The notes below the pieces were generated by a model. The model worked only from the letters and a program-made list of their open reading frames with translations, was not told the DNA's origin and did not search any database. Made by a program: the position numbers and the translations under genes. DNA of 64,000 bases from Balneola sp. MJW-20 (GTDB taxonomy: Bacteria; Bacteroidota; Rhodothermia; Balneolales; Balneolaceae), in contig NZ_JBFNXW010000001.1 in NCBI RefSeq assembly GCF_040811775.1, forward strand, positions 1,488,001 through 1,552,000. Reading direction: 5' to 3'. Position 1 is the first letter of the stretch. Each line of letters begins with the position of its first letter. Below, one piece after another: positions 8,904 through 18,559 of this stretch.

Positions 8904-9281
8904 CTATTTGTAGGCTATACAGCTTATCTCCACCATCACATTCTTGGGAAGAGTTTGTACAGCTACCGTAGCCCGGGCCGGAGGATCATTCGGGAAATAT
9001 CCTCCATAAACTTCATTAACTGCTCCAAAATCATCCATGGAATCCAGAAAAATAGTGCATTTAAGTACTTTTGAGAAGTCACTTCCGGCCTCCTCCAGAA
9101 CAGCTGCCAGATTCTTCATCACCTGTTTTGCCTGCTCAGCGGCATTCTCACCAACCAGTTCCATACTATCAGGATCCAGCGGAATCTGACCGGAGCAGTA
9201 AATGATACCATTGTGTTCAACCGCCTGACTGTATGGCCCGATAGCGGAAGGTGCTTTGTCAGTAGAAATTATGTTTTTCAT
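8904..9281 (-). CDS. ridA: RidA-family enamine/imine deaminase
   Basis: A 125-residue RidA/YjgF/UK114 protein. The conserved SxGPYSQAV N-terminus, the catalytic Arg in PARATV and the Glu in VEISCIA near the C-terminus are present. RidA hydrolyses reactive 2-aminoacrylate and related enamines made by PLP enzymes, protecting other PLP proteins; a PLP trans-sulfuration enzyme lies 2.7 kb away. It is transcribed divergently from the TPR lipoprotein pair and convergently with the M23 gene. Confidence 0.94.
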   Translation of the reverse strand: MKNIISTDKAPSAIGPYSQAVEHNGIIYCSGQIPLDPDSMELVGENAAEQAKQVMKNLAAVLEEAGSDFSKVLKCTIFLDSMDDFGAVNEVYGGYFPNDPPARATVAVQTLPKNVMVEISCIAYK

Positions 9282-9420
9282 GAGTATTTATTGGTTTTTA
9301 AATTATTGTGAATGTAAGTCTTTGGCTGATAGCTTATTAATTGCAGAAAGCTCTTTATATGGTTACTTTTATAAACATATCAATAACACTTGAATTCAAC
9401 CAATTCCAATTTATATAAAG

Positions 9421-10737
9421 ATGAAAAAGTTATTTAGAAACCTGCTCCTCGTTCTTCTGACAGCGGGATTTGCCGTAAGTTGCCAAAGTGGTGACCCGCT
9501 TGTAAATGAAGCCAAAGACGCTATCTCTGAAAGAAATTATCAGGGTGCACTTGCCGCCACTGAACAAGCGTTGGCTCAAAACCCTTCAAATGTAGCCGCT
9601 CTGTACTACAAAGCTCAGGCACATGCAGAGATCGCACGCCAAATTCCTGAAGTTGACGCACGCCCTTCAGACTACACTAAAATGCGTGGTGCTGTTGAGA
9701 CCATCTATTCGATATCAGATACTCTAGCTGAAGAACCGGCTGAACTAAAACTTTCCCAGGACATGACCATTAATACCTGGGCCTTTGAGTTGAATTCAGC
9801 TGTAAACATTGTTAACAGTGACAGCATCATGAATGCAGATCCGGATGCAATAACACGCGCGGTTGCACACCTTGAAAATGCTGCCATCGTTAATCCTGAT
9901 AGTGTTCTGACCTTCGACATCATGTCTCAGGTTCACTATATGAACAATGATCTGGCATCTGCTATTGAAGCATCAAAGAAGTCAATGTCTATGCAAGACA
10001 CACCTGCAGCTATGGATTATAACCGCCTTGCTGCTTATTACATGATGCAACCTGACTATGAGAGTGCCATCACTGTTCTTGAAGAATCAATGGAAACTTA
10101 TGCAGATAGTGTTTATCTGGTTCAGAAACTAGCTGACTCTTACACAGCAGTAGGTGAGATCGCGAAGGCAACCGAAGCTATTCAGAACCTGATCGATGAC
10201 GAACCAAATAATCCTCAGTACCGACTGGCACTGGGTACTCAGCTTTACAAAGCTACCGATGATCCAAATACACAGCTGACTGAAAACTACGATAAACTTT
10301 ATGATCTCAGGGATGAGCGAAAAAGTGCCAGCAGCAGTGAGCGTTCAAATATTGATAAGCAGATCGCAGACCTGGAAGCACAGAATGATGAGCTTCTTGC
10401 GGCGATCAACAGTTACACTGAACAAGCGGTAGAACAGTTACAAAAAGCAGCTGAACTGGATCCGCAAAATATTACCGCTGTTAGTACTCTGGGTATCATC
10501 TACCAGAACAATGCTGCTACATACTTTGAACTTCGTAATAATACTTTAGACAACGAAGAATCGAATAAGTATGATGAAATGGCGAAACAAGAATTGAGAA
10601 AAGCAGTTGAATACTACGAAAAGACAGTAGAACTCGATCCTGATGACACGGAAACATGGGCTGCACTTGGCCGCGCTTATCTGACTCTCGATATGAAAGA
10701 GAAAGCAGAAGCTGCCATGGAAAAAGCAGGCATGTAA
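9421..10737 (+). CDS. TPR-repeat lipoprotein (paralogue of next gene)
   Basis: The 438-residue product has a lipoprotein signal with the Cys in FAVSCQSG and then tetratricopeptide repeats; clear units include residues starting NPSNVAALYYKAQAHAE and, near the end, ELDPDDTETWAALGRAYL. A coiled-coil stretch (about residues 295-340) separates the early and late repeats. It should be a periplasmic or outer-membrane-attached scaffold. It shares its layout and the GTQLY motif with the downstream gene, so the two are probably an old tandem duplication. Specific partners are unknown. Confidence 0.85.
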   Translation: MKKLFRNLLLVLLTAGFAVSCQSGDPLVNEAKDAISERNYQGALAATEQALAQNPSNVAALYYKAQAHAEIARQIPEVDARPSDYTKMRGAVETIYSISDTLAEEPAELKLSQDMTINTWAFELNSAVNIVNSDSIMNADPDAITRAVAHLENAAIVNPDSVLTFDIMSQVHYMNNDLASAIEASKKSMSMQDTPAAMDYNRLAAYYMMQPDYESAITVLEESMETYADSVYLVQKLADSYTAVGEIAKATEAIQNLIDDEPNNPQYRLALGTQLYKATDDPNTQLTENYDKLYDLRDERKSASSSERSNIDKQIADLEAQNDELLAAINSYTEQAVEQLQKAAELDPQNITAVSTLGIIYQNNAATYFELRNNTLDNEESNKYDEMAKQELRKAVEYYEKTVELDPDDTETWAALGRAYLTLDMKEKAEAAMEKAGM

Positions 10738-10765
10738 TCCTGTCTCAATCAATTAAACACCCCTT

Positions 10766-11950
10766 ATGAAATATTCACTTTTAACCCGGCTTACAGGACT
10801 ACTTCTTGTAGCCGGGTTTTTACATTCATGCGCCTCATCAAGAGTTAATCTGGATAACCTGATCGAAAATGATCGATATCAGGAGGCTCTGGCCGAGATA
10901 GATGCAAGGCTGGATGACGATCCCGCCCAACCTTCTCTGTATATTCAGAAAGGAGAAATACTGGCTGAACAGGCCCAGAATTCCCCTGTGATGGAGCGAG
11001 GTTCGTTATACGATCAGACGATACAGGCCTTTGATCAGGCTGCATCTTATGAAGCAACCGATGCTCAAATGAGCACTATTGATGATCTCAAGCAACAATA
11101 CTGGGAGCTTGAACACAATGCTGGAATGGATGCATTTGAGCAACAGGGCATGAATAACAGATATCAAACGGCTATTGCTCACTTCCAGAATGCTATCAGC
11201 ATCAAAGATGATGAAATGCAGTGCTACCGCAATCTGGCAATCGCTCAGTATAAGATCGGAGAAGTGGATGCAGCGATAGACAACCTGAATATTGCTAAAG
11301 GACTGGCAGATGAAGTGCCGACTGAAATATTCGAGCACCTCGGATTCCTGTATCTTGAGAAGGGAAATACCGAACAAGCTATCTATTACTATACTCTTGC
11401 GAACGAGAAGGTTGAGAATAACCTGAATCTGGCATTTGGGCTGACTAACGCCTATATCGCAGCCGGTCAGCATGAAAAAGCTGCTGAAATTCTGGAAGGA
11501 CTGGTTGAACGCTATCCACAGAATGCAGATATAAGGAATGTATATGGTACCCAGCTTTATGAGATCACAGCCGGAATCATGGAAGACCTTAAAACTGCTT
11601 ATATGGATCGCGACACCACCCTGGCCGGACAGATCCGCTTTGAAGCCGAAGGAATGGGCGACAGCGCCGAAGATCAGCTTATCAGTGCGTACAAAAGAGA
11701 CACTCTGAAAACCGATTATATTGAAAGTCTTGCTGTATTCTATAATAATATGGCCGGACAATACTTCTCAGCCCTGGATGCTGCTTTTGAGACCGATCAG
11801 GATTATCTATTGGATAAAGCTCTCTCACTCATCGATTTTGCGGTCGAATATTATGAGAAACTTATCGACATGGACCCTCAGAACAGGGAGTATCAAAGTA
11901 AGCTCAATATTCTGCAGAATCTTAAAGAGAACCGTTCCAATCCGAATTAA
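10766..11950 (+). CDS. TPR-repeat lipoprotein (paralogue of previous gene)
   Basis: A 394-residue lipoprotein (Cys in FLHSCASS) with TPR units, for example AQPSLYIQKGEILAEQAQ and NTEQAIYYYTLANEK. Gene order, length, repeat phase and the shared GTQLYE motif mark it as a paralogue of the preceding gene, 28 bp upstream. The trans-sulfuration gene starts three bases after the stop codon, so all three are likely co-transcribed. No function beyond protein scaffolding can be inferred. Confidence 0.84.
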   Translation: MKYSLLTRLTGLLLVAGFLHSCASSRVNLDNLIENDRYQEALAEIDARLDDDPAQPSLYIQKGEILAEQAQNSPVMERGSLYDQTIQAFDQAASYEATDAQMSTIDDLKQQYWELEHNAGMDAFEQQGMNNRYQTAIAHFQNAISIKDDEMQCYRNLAIAQYKIGEVDAAIDNLNIAKGLADEVPTEIFEHLGFLYLEKGNTEQAIYYYTLANEKVENNLNLAFGLTNAYIAAGQHEKAAEILEGLVERYPQNADIRNVYGTQLYEITAGIMEDLKTAYMDRDTTLAGQIRFEAEGMGDSAEDQLISAYKRDTLKTDYIESLAVFYNNMAGQYFSALDAAFETDQDYLLDKALSLIDFAVEYYEKLIDMDPQNREYQSKLNILQNLKENRSNPN

Positions 11951-11953
11951 TTC

Positions 11954-13090
11954 ATGAAATTCAATACTAAGGCTATTCATGCGGGGCAGCATCCGGAGGA
12001 GACTTCAGGTGCCGTAATGCCACCGATATTCCAGACATCAACGTACCAACAGAAAGCACCAAACCAACACCAGGGTTATGACTATGCCAGGGTAGGTAAT
12101 CCGACCCGGACTGCTCTGGAAAAAATGGTTGCAGGGCTCGAGGGAGCTGATGAAGCAGCTTCCTTTGCAAGCGGCGTTGCAGCGATGGATGCATTAATGA
12201 AGATGCTCAGGCCCGGCGACCATGTAGTAACGACTAACGATCTTTACGGCGGTTCATACCGGCTGTTTACTCAGGTTTTCGAGCCCTACGGTATAGAATT
12301 CAGTTTTGTGGATATGACTGATCTTAGTCTTGTAAAAGAGGCTATTCGACCCGAAACGCGAATGATGTGGATCGAAACCCCTACCAACCCTTTGCTTAGG
12401 ATCGTCGATATTCGTGAACTTACTGATCTGGCCAGAGAAAATGATGTCCTGACAGTGGTCGACAACACATTTGCATCCCCCTACCTTCAGCGTCCCCTGG
12501 AACATGGTGCTGATGCTGTATTACATTCAGCAACCAAGTACCTGGGCGGGCATTCTGATGTAATCCATGGAGTGGTTGCAAGCTCCAATAAAGAGATCAT
12601 GGAAAACCTGCGTTTTCAGGTTAAGTCAACCGGAGCTGTACCTGGTCCAATGGATTGTTATCTGGTACTAAGAGGAATTAAAACCCTTGCTGTACGGGTA
12701 CAAAGGTCAGTCGATAATGCAAAAAAAATTGCTGAGCTTCTGAAAGACCACCCGAAAGTAGGGTCGGTTAATTACCCGGGACTGGCCTCTCACCCTCAGC
12801 ATGAGATCGCCAAAAAACAAATGGATGATTTCGGTGCCATGGTATCTTTTTCATTAAAAGATGATTCCATTGAAGCCGCTGTAAAGTTCATGCAGAATAC
12901 AAAGTATTTCACGCTTGCCGAAAGTCTTGGCGGAGTTGAGTCATTGATCAGTCATCCTGCTTCTATGACCCATGGTTCGATCCCTAAAGAAGTCAGGGAA
13001 AAAGCAGGTCTGAAAGATTCGCTCATACGAATTTCTGTTGGTATAGAAGATGCTGATGATCTGATAGAAGATTTAACACAAGCCTTTTAA
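11954..13090 (+). CDS. Cystathionine gamma-synthase/lyase-family PLP enzyme
   Basis: A 378-residue Cys/Met-metabolism PLP enzyme. K195 in SATKYLGGHSD is the Schiff-base lysine; the N-terminal segment TKAIHAGQHPEE and the C-terminal GGVESLISHPASMTH are classical. The family includes cystathionine gamma-synthase, gamma-lyase and O-acetylhomoserine sulfhydrylase; length and motifs fit the first two best, but the residues that separate them were not decisive by eye. It works in methionine/cysteine interconversion in the cytoplasm. There is no Shine-Dalgarno sequence in the three-base gap from the upstream gene, which suggests re-initiation. Confidence 0.9.
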   Translation: MKFNTKAIHAGQHPEETSGAVMPPIFQTSTYQQKAPNQHQGYDYARVGNPTRTALEKMVAGLEGADEAASFASGVAAMDALMKMLRPGDHVVTTNDLYGGSYRLFTQVFEPYGIEFSFVDMTDLSLVKEAIRPETRMMWIETPTNPLLRIVDIRELTDLARENDVLTVVDNTFASPYLQRPLEHGADAVLHSATKYLGGHSDVIHGVVASSNKEIMENLRFQVKSTGAVPGPMDCYLVLRGIKTLAVRVQRSVDNAKKIAELLKDHPKVGSVNYPGLASHPQHEIAKKQMDDFGAMVSFSLKDDSIEAAVKFMQNTKYFTLAESLGGVESLISHPASMTHGSIPKEVREKAGLKDSLIRISVGIEDADDLIEDLTQAF

Positions 13091-13164
13091 AAATCTTCAT
13101 AAGCGTTTTGTATCTTTAGATCCTCAAAAAAGCGCTTACAATTTAAATTAAATTATATCCGATC

Positions 13165-14343
13165 ATGCGAGACGTTGTAATTGTTTCTGCCAAAAGAACT
13201 CCTATGGGAGCATTCGGTGGCAGCCTCTCATCATTCACTGCCCCGGAATTGGGCTCAATGGCTATCCTGGAAACCATCAAAGACGCAGGCATCAAACCAG
13301 ATGATGTTCAGGAAGTTGTTATGGGTAACGTACTTTCTGCCGGTATTGGGCAGGCACCTGCAAGACAGGCTGCTCTTAAAGCCGGACTTTCCCAGCTTAC
13401 TCCATCTACCACCGTAAATAAAGTATGTGCTTCCGGCATGAAAGCCATTATGATAGCAGCTGATCAGATCAGACTGGGAGAAGCAGACATTATCGTTGCC
13501 GGTGGTATGGAAAGCATGAGTAATGTGCCGTACTATCTTCCAAAAGAAAGATTTGGCGCAAAATACGGACATGGTCAGGTTGAAGACGGTATTGTAAAAG
13601 ACGGTCTGTGGGATGTATATAATGAATATCTGATGGGTAATGCAGCTGAGCTGTGTGCGGACGAATGCAATATTTCCCGTGAACAACAGGATGAATTTGC
13701 CGTTACTTCTTATAAAAGAGCCATCGATGCTTATGAAAAAGGGTATTTCAAGGATGAAGTACTTAAAGTTAAGGTGAAAGACCGCAAAGGGAATGTAACC
13801 GAAGTGGAAAAAGATGAGGAACTGGATAAAGTCCGCTTCGACAAGATCCCCGGACTCAGACCAGTATTCAAAAAAGACGGAACTGTTACTGCGGCCAATG
13901 CCTCAAGTATAAACGACGGAGCCGCTGCAGTACTTCTCATGAGTGCAGAAAGAGCCGAGGCGCTCGGTCTTAAGCCGATCGCGAAAGTGATCAGTCATGC
14001 CAGTGCAGCCAAAGCCCCAGAATGGTTTACCACTGCCCCCGCTGACGCCATCCCTAAAGCTTTGAAAAGAGCCGGATTGAATAAAGATGAGATCGATCTG
14101 TTCGAGATCAATGAAGCCTTTTCAGTGGTTTCCCTGGCAAATAACCAGATCCTGGAACTTGATCCCGAAAAAGTGAATATACATGGAGGAGCTGTAAGCC
14201 TCGGGCATCCATTAGGATGTTCCGGAGCACGTATCATCGTAACTCTGATCCATGCGCTCAAGAGAACCGGTGGTAAATATGGTTGTGCCGGCATCTGTAA
14301 CGGAGGCGGTGGTGCATCTTCCCTGGTGCTGGAAGCACTCTGA
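13165..14343 (+). CDS. atoB: Acetyl-CoA C-acetyltransferase (thiolase)
   Basis: A 392-residue thiolase. Nucleophile C88 lies in NKVCASGMKA, the second active-site region is in SLGHPLGCSG, and the third catalytic Cys is in GICNGGGGAS. Length and motifs fit the biosynthetic/degradative acetoacetyl-CoA thiolase class, which condenses two acetyl-CoA or cleaves acetoacetyl-CoA. The closing GGGGASSLVLE is standard. It is followed by a terminator, and no other beta-oxidation gene adjoins it. Confidence 0.93.
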   Translation: MRDVVIVSAKRTPMGAFGGSLSSFTAPELGSMAILETIKDAGIKPDDVQEVVMGNVLSAGIGQAPARQAALKAGLSQLTPSTTVNKVCASGMKAIMIAADQIRLGEADIIVAGGMESMSNVPYYLPKERFGAKYGHGQVEDGIVKDGLWDVYNEYLMGNAAELCADECNISREQQDEFAVTSYKRAIDAYEKGYFKDEVLKVKVKDRKGNVTEVEKDEELDKVRFDKIPGLRPVFKKDGTVTAANASSINDGAAAVLLMSAERAEALGLKPIAKVISHASAAKAPEWFTTAPADAIPKALKRAGLNKDEIDLFEINEAFSVVSLANNQILELDPEKVNIHGGAVSLGHPLGCSGARIIVTLIHALKRTGGKYGCAGICNGGGGASSLVLEAL

Positions 14344-14355
14344 TAATGAGAATCA

Positions 14356-14389
14356 GGAGTCCCGTTTTTTAAGGGACTCCATTTTTTTA
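14356..14389 (+). terminator. Rho-independent terminator after the thiolase gene
   Basis: Perfect 8-bp stem GGAGTCCC / GGGACTCC with a T-rich loop, followed by seven T. It closes the metabolic operon directly before a new promoter. Confidence 0.9.
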
Positions 14390-14418
14390 TTGACATTATA
14401 GTCTCCCGCATTTATAAT
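14390..14418 (+). promoter_or_regulatory. Perfect sigma70-type promoter upstream of porU
   Basis: TTGACA at 14390-14395 and TATAAT at 14413-14418 are separated by exactly 17 bp, matching the canonical consensus at all 12 positions. It begins right after the thiolase terminator T-run. The start would be near 14425, giving a leader of about 190 nt to the porU ATG. Bacteroidota primary sigma factors usually prefer a different -7 element, so this is unusual if functional. Confidence 0.7.
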
Positions 14419-14616
14419 TAGCGCAGACCTAAAATTAATAAAGACGATTCGCTATACATACAAAGCTACTATTCATTAATTAAAGCATCGCAAACTATTA
14501 CTCTTTCATTCCATTCTAACGGGTCAATCTAATACAATAAGTACGTTCTATAGTCATACACTGCTACCATCACTAAGACGTTAATACACGTCGGAATACG
14601 TTCAACAAACTTACAG

Positions 14617-17600
14617 ATGTCAAACAGACTCCTACTTATAGGTGGTTTGATTTGCTTTCTCTTTGCCCCTGCAGCCATGGCGCAGCAGTGGAAGATCGTA
14701 GCAGAAACTCAAACCTTCAGGGACTACGAGCTCCTCAATGAAGAGCTTCGCCCGCTATCTCCGTATAGCCTGACTATCCCTTACTCAGGAGGAATGGACT
14801 ACCAGGTACTCGAGCAATCGGTTGCAGAAAAAGATACTCTGCTTTCTGAAGAGTCAGCAATGGTGATGGCCCTTCCGGACCGGGAAAGTCCGCTGATCAG
14901 GGTATCAGAACCGGGAGTTTACAGAGATCAGAGAGTCAGATCTCTCACCATAAACGCTACCCGATACAGTGAAAACTCCTTATCGGTGGTTCGCAGGATG
15001 AAGATCAGGATCTACAAATCTTCGAACACGGTAAACATAACCTCATCAGCTGAATTGCTTGCAGATTCTCCGCTGAGTAATGGTGAATGGTTTAAGATCC
15101 CTGTCCGACGAAACGGGATCTATCAGATCACAACGGAGTATCTGGAAGAACTGGGAGTAAACGCGGATGATATTGATCCCAGAAATATTCAGATCTGGGG
15201 AACAGGCGGATTTGTATTACCGGAACTGAATAGTGATCCTGAGCCGGAATTTGTACAGATCCCGATCATTGTGAGTGGTCAGAGTGACGGCAGCTTTGAT
15301 GCCAGTGACCGGATCATTTTTTATGCAAACAGCCCGAATCAGGTACAGGCAAATAATGGTTTATATGTCCATGATCTGCATCCCTACTCCGAGACTAATT
15401 TTATTTTCCTGACCATCAGTAATCAGCCCGGCCGGCGTTTAACTCCTTCTAATAATGGACTGAATCCATCCCGGACCATCACCGGATTTGATGATCTGAT
15501 CTGGATCGATGAGGAGCTTAATAAGGCGGAAGACCGCCTCAAATCGGGCCGTTTCTGGCTTGGACAGCGTTTTAGGGCTAATCAAAACGGAATCTGGACT
15601 ACCGTTCTGCAGGATACTCTACCTGGTATAAATGATTCCCAGCCAATACGTGTAACCGGAGAACTGGTCGGACGTTCGGAAAATTCTATGAATTTCAGTG
15701 TACGCCTGAACGGTACTTCAGTCACTTCGATCGGAGTTCCCAGCATTGGCAACAATGGATACAATTCAAATGAATATTATGCGGGCATCCCCAGAAGCTT
15801 CAGCACAGAGGTCAATACGACCGTATCCGACGGAATTCTGGATCTGCAGGTACAGATGAACCACAACGAACCGAATACGGAAGGATTTGTGAATTATATC
15901 CGGTTAACACTGAACCGGCAATTAATCGCTCAAAATGAGCACTTGTACTTTTACTCCCCCTTCGATGGTATAGATACTGAAGTAGCAAGTTATCAACTTC
16001 AGGGATTCAACAATGAACCGGTGGTTATGGAAGTCAGCAATCCGGTTGAACCAAAATTACTGAATACTTCAGCGGTCGGTAATAATTATACTGTCAACTA
16101 CTACAGCGGTACTGACCTGCAATTTATCGCTCAGAGTTCTTTTTTCCAGCCGGAAGCCGGAGTAAGGATATCCAATCAGAACTTAAGAGGTATAGCCGGT
16201 TATCCGGATTACATTATAGTCACCACTGATCTTTTTGAAGAATATGCTCAGGATCTTGCAGATTATCGCTCCGCTGAATTGACTCCGGTTGTGGTCACCC
16301 AGGAACAGATATTCAATGAATTTTCAGGAGGCGTAACAGATCCATCGGCAATCCGTAATTATCTAAAATTCCTTTGGGACCGTGCTGGTATCGCAGGGCA
16401 GCCACTGCCAGAATATGTATTACTTTTTGGAGACACCACTTTTGACTACAAAGGGATCATACCGGATGCATTTACGAATCATGTACTGACCTATCAGAGT
16501 CGAGAATCCAATCACCGTACCCTGTCATTCGCAACCGATGACTTCTTCGGTTTCATGAATGATGATGAAGGAAACCTTCAGAGTGGTACAACTTCAAATT
16601 CAGCATTTGTGGATCTCGGTATCGGCCGAATTCCTGCACAGACCAGAGCTGAAGCTGCCGCCGCGATTGAAAAGATCAGGATCTATGAAGACCCGGCCAA
16701 TACCGGCTCATGGCAGAATCTATTCACTTTCGTAGCCGACGACGACTACCCGGATATCGAGCGAAACAGAGATCTTCACGTACTGAATGCAGATGAAACT
16801 GCAAGCAGAATGAATATTTCAGATCCCGGACTGCGTATTAAAAAGATCTACGAATTCGCCTATCCCTCAGAGATCTCCGGAGCCGGGAGACAGGTACCTG
16901 AAGCCACTGATGACCTGATCAATACCGTGAACAATGGAACCCTGGTTCTCAACTACTCAGGTCATGGAAACGAGCAGACCCTGTCTGATGAAGAGTTATT
17001 CCGAAGTGAGCTCATTCCCCGTTTTACTAACAGGAACCGGCTTTGTGTGTTGGTTACCGCGACTTGTCAGTTTGGACGTTATGATGATATAGATGCTCAA
17101 TCCGGTGCTGAAAAAATGCTCTTTGCAGAAAACGGAGGAATCGTATCAGCCTTTACCACTACCCGTGTGGTTTATACCAACAGCAGTATCGGCGCAAACA
17201 ATAATTTTGGACTGAATGTAGCTCTTTCCCAAAGTATGCTGATACAGAATACCGATGGCAGTCAGGTACGCCTGGGAGATATCTACCGCAATACAAAAAA
17301 TTTCCAGATCGGAAACAGTATCATAGTATCAGGCATCAATTCGAAAAAATTTATACTGCTGGGAGACCCTGCATTAAAATTCCGGATCCCTAAGGAACGT
17401 GCCGCCCTGGCGTCTCTCAATGATTTTAATAACAGCGGGCAGGATACCGTAATCCAGGTCCGGGCTCTGGACCAGGTAGATCTGAGCGGGGAGTTACGCG
17501 ACCTTCAGGGAAATCTGCTTTCGGGCTTTAATGGGGAGGCTGACATCACAGTCTTTGATGCACCGAGAAAAGTTGGGTTACCAGAGCGTGACTGGGTACT

Positions 17601-18504
17601 GGAAGAGCGGTGTAACCTGGAAGACTGTGCTTACACTACCGAAAATGACATTCTGTTCAGAGGAAAAGCTGCTGTAGAGAATGGTCTTTTTAGTACCACC
17701 TTCATTCTCCCAAAGGATATCTCAAATTCTGACAGCCTGGGCAGGATCGTTTTATTTGCACAGGATAACAGTATAACTGCCGGGGGCTCTTTTGACAGGG
17801 TGCGGTTCCGGGGACAAAACCCGGATGCTATCAATGACGGGCAAGGTCCTTCGCTGGATCTTTACCTGAATGATGAACGATTTGTAAACGGAAACTTAGT
17901 TAGCGATTCACCAAAACTGGTGGTCGAACTTGAAGATGAATCAGGAATTAACACTACAGGAACAGGAGTTGGACATGAGATAATTGCTACAATCGATACA
18001 AAACCAAAACAAACCATTGTCCTCAACGAGTTTTACGAGGGCGAACTAAACGATTACACTCGGGGACGTATCGAGTATCCTCTGGACCAGATTCCGGATG
18101 GTAGCTATACCCTGAATGTTCGGGCGTGGGATGTGCACAATAATCCCTCAGAGAAATCCATTTTCTTTGAGGTGGCTTCGCAGGATGACCTTCAGATAAG
18201 GTCTGCTTACAACTATCCGAATCCAATGAGCAATACCACTCAATTTACCTTCGAACATAACCAACCCGGAAATCCGATGGATGTTTCCATACGGATCTAT
18301 ACCCTTAGTGGTAAACCGGTTCAACATCTTCAAGAATCAATCTTAACGAACAGTTCTTATGCCAGTATTTCATGGAATGGCCGTGACCGGGATTATGATC
18401 GCCTGGGTAACGGTACTTATATTTATGTGCTTCGGGTTACAGCAGATACCCCGCAAGGAAGAAAATCAACGGAAAAAATCGAAAAGCTCGTGATCATCCG
18501 CTAG
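14617..18504 (+). CDS. porU: Type IX secretion system sortase PorU (C25 gingipain-like peptidase)
   Basis: The 1295-residue product has a signal peptide ending near AMAQQ, a beta-rich N-terminal region and a C25 peptidase domain in the middle. The catalytic pair is visible: H783 in YSGHGNEQ and C817 in VTATCQFG, 34 residues apart as in gingipains. The C-terminal ~90 residues resemble a type IX sorting domain (NYPNPMSNTTQFTF, then a final KLVIIR strand). PorU removes the C-terminal sorting domain from cargo at the cell surface and links it to anionic lipopolysaccharide in known systems. It heads a cluster with porV, preceded by its own promoter and a leader. Confidence 0.93.
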   Translation: MSNRLLLIGGLICFLFAPAAMAQQWKIVAETQTFRDYELLNEELRPLSPYSLTIPYSGGMDYQVLEQSVAEKDTLLSEESAMVMALPDRESPLIRVSEPGVYRDQRVRSLTINATRYSENSLSVVRRMKIRIYKSSNTVNITSSAELLADSPLSNGEWFKIPVRRNGIYQITTEYLEELGVNADDIDPRNIQIWGTGGFVLPELNSDPEPEFVQIPIIVSGQSDGSFDASDRIIFYANSPNQVQANNGLYVHDLHPYSETNFIFLTISNQPGRRLTPSNNGLNPSRTITGFDDLIWIDEELNKAEDRLKSGRFWLGQRFRANQNGIWTTVLQDTLPGINDSQPIRVTGELVGRSENSMNFSVRLNGTSVTSIGVPSIGNNGYNSNEYYAGIPRSFSTEVNTTVSDGILDLQVQMNHNEPNTEGFVNYIRLTLNRQLIAQNEHLYFYSPFDGIDTEVASYQLQGFNNEPVVMEVSNPVEPKLLNTSAVGNNYTVNYYSGTDLQFIAQSSFFQPEAGVRISNQNLRGIAGYPDYIIVTTDLFEEYAQDLADYRSAELTPVVVTQEQIFNEFSGGVTDPSAIRNYLKFLWDRAGIAGQPLPEYVLLFGDTTFDYKGIIPDAFTNHVLTYQSRESNHRTLSFATDDFFGFMNDDEGNLQSGTTSNSAFVDLGIGRIPAQTRAEAAAAIEKIRIYEDPANTGSWQNLFTFVADDDYPDIERNRDLHVLNADETASRMNISDPGLRIKKIYEFAYPSEISGAGRQVPEATDDLINTVNNGTLVLNYSGHGNEQTLSDEELFRSELIPRFTNRNRLCVLVTATCQFGRYDDIDAQSGAEKMLFAENGGIVSAFTTTRVVYTNSSIGANNNFGLNVALSQSMLIQNTDGSQVRLGDIYRNTKNFQIGNSIIVSGINSKKFILLGDPALKFRIPKERAALASLNDFNNSGQDTVIQVRALDQVDLSGELRDLQGNLLSGFNGEADITVFDAPRKVGLPERDWVLEERCNLEDCAYTTENDILFRGKAAVENGLFSTTFILPKDISNSDSLGRIVLFAQDNSITAGGSFDRVRFRGQNPDAINDGQGPSLDLYLNDERFVNGNLVSDSPKLVVELEDESGINTTGTGVGHEIIATIDTKPKQTIVLNEFYEGELNDYTRGRIEYPLDQIPDGSYTLNVRAWDVHNNPSEKSIFFEVASQDDLQIRSAYNYPNPMSNTTQFTFEHNQPGNPMDVSIRIYTLSGKPVQHLQESILTNSSYASISWNGRDRDYDRLGNGTYIYVLRVTADTPQGRKSTEKIEKLVIIR

Positions 18505-18559
18505 GATTCGAGCACTATTTTTCAACGAAAAACGTATATTTATTTCAAATCAAAGAAGT

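Noticed and set aside
11006..11761. 251-codon frame antisense to the second TPR lipoprotein
   Set aside because: A shadow of the coding strand: the sense frame has clear TPR repeats and a lipobox, while the antisense product has no domain.
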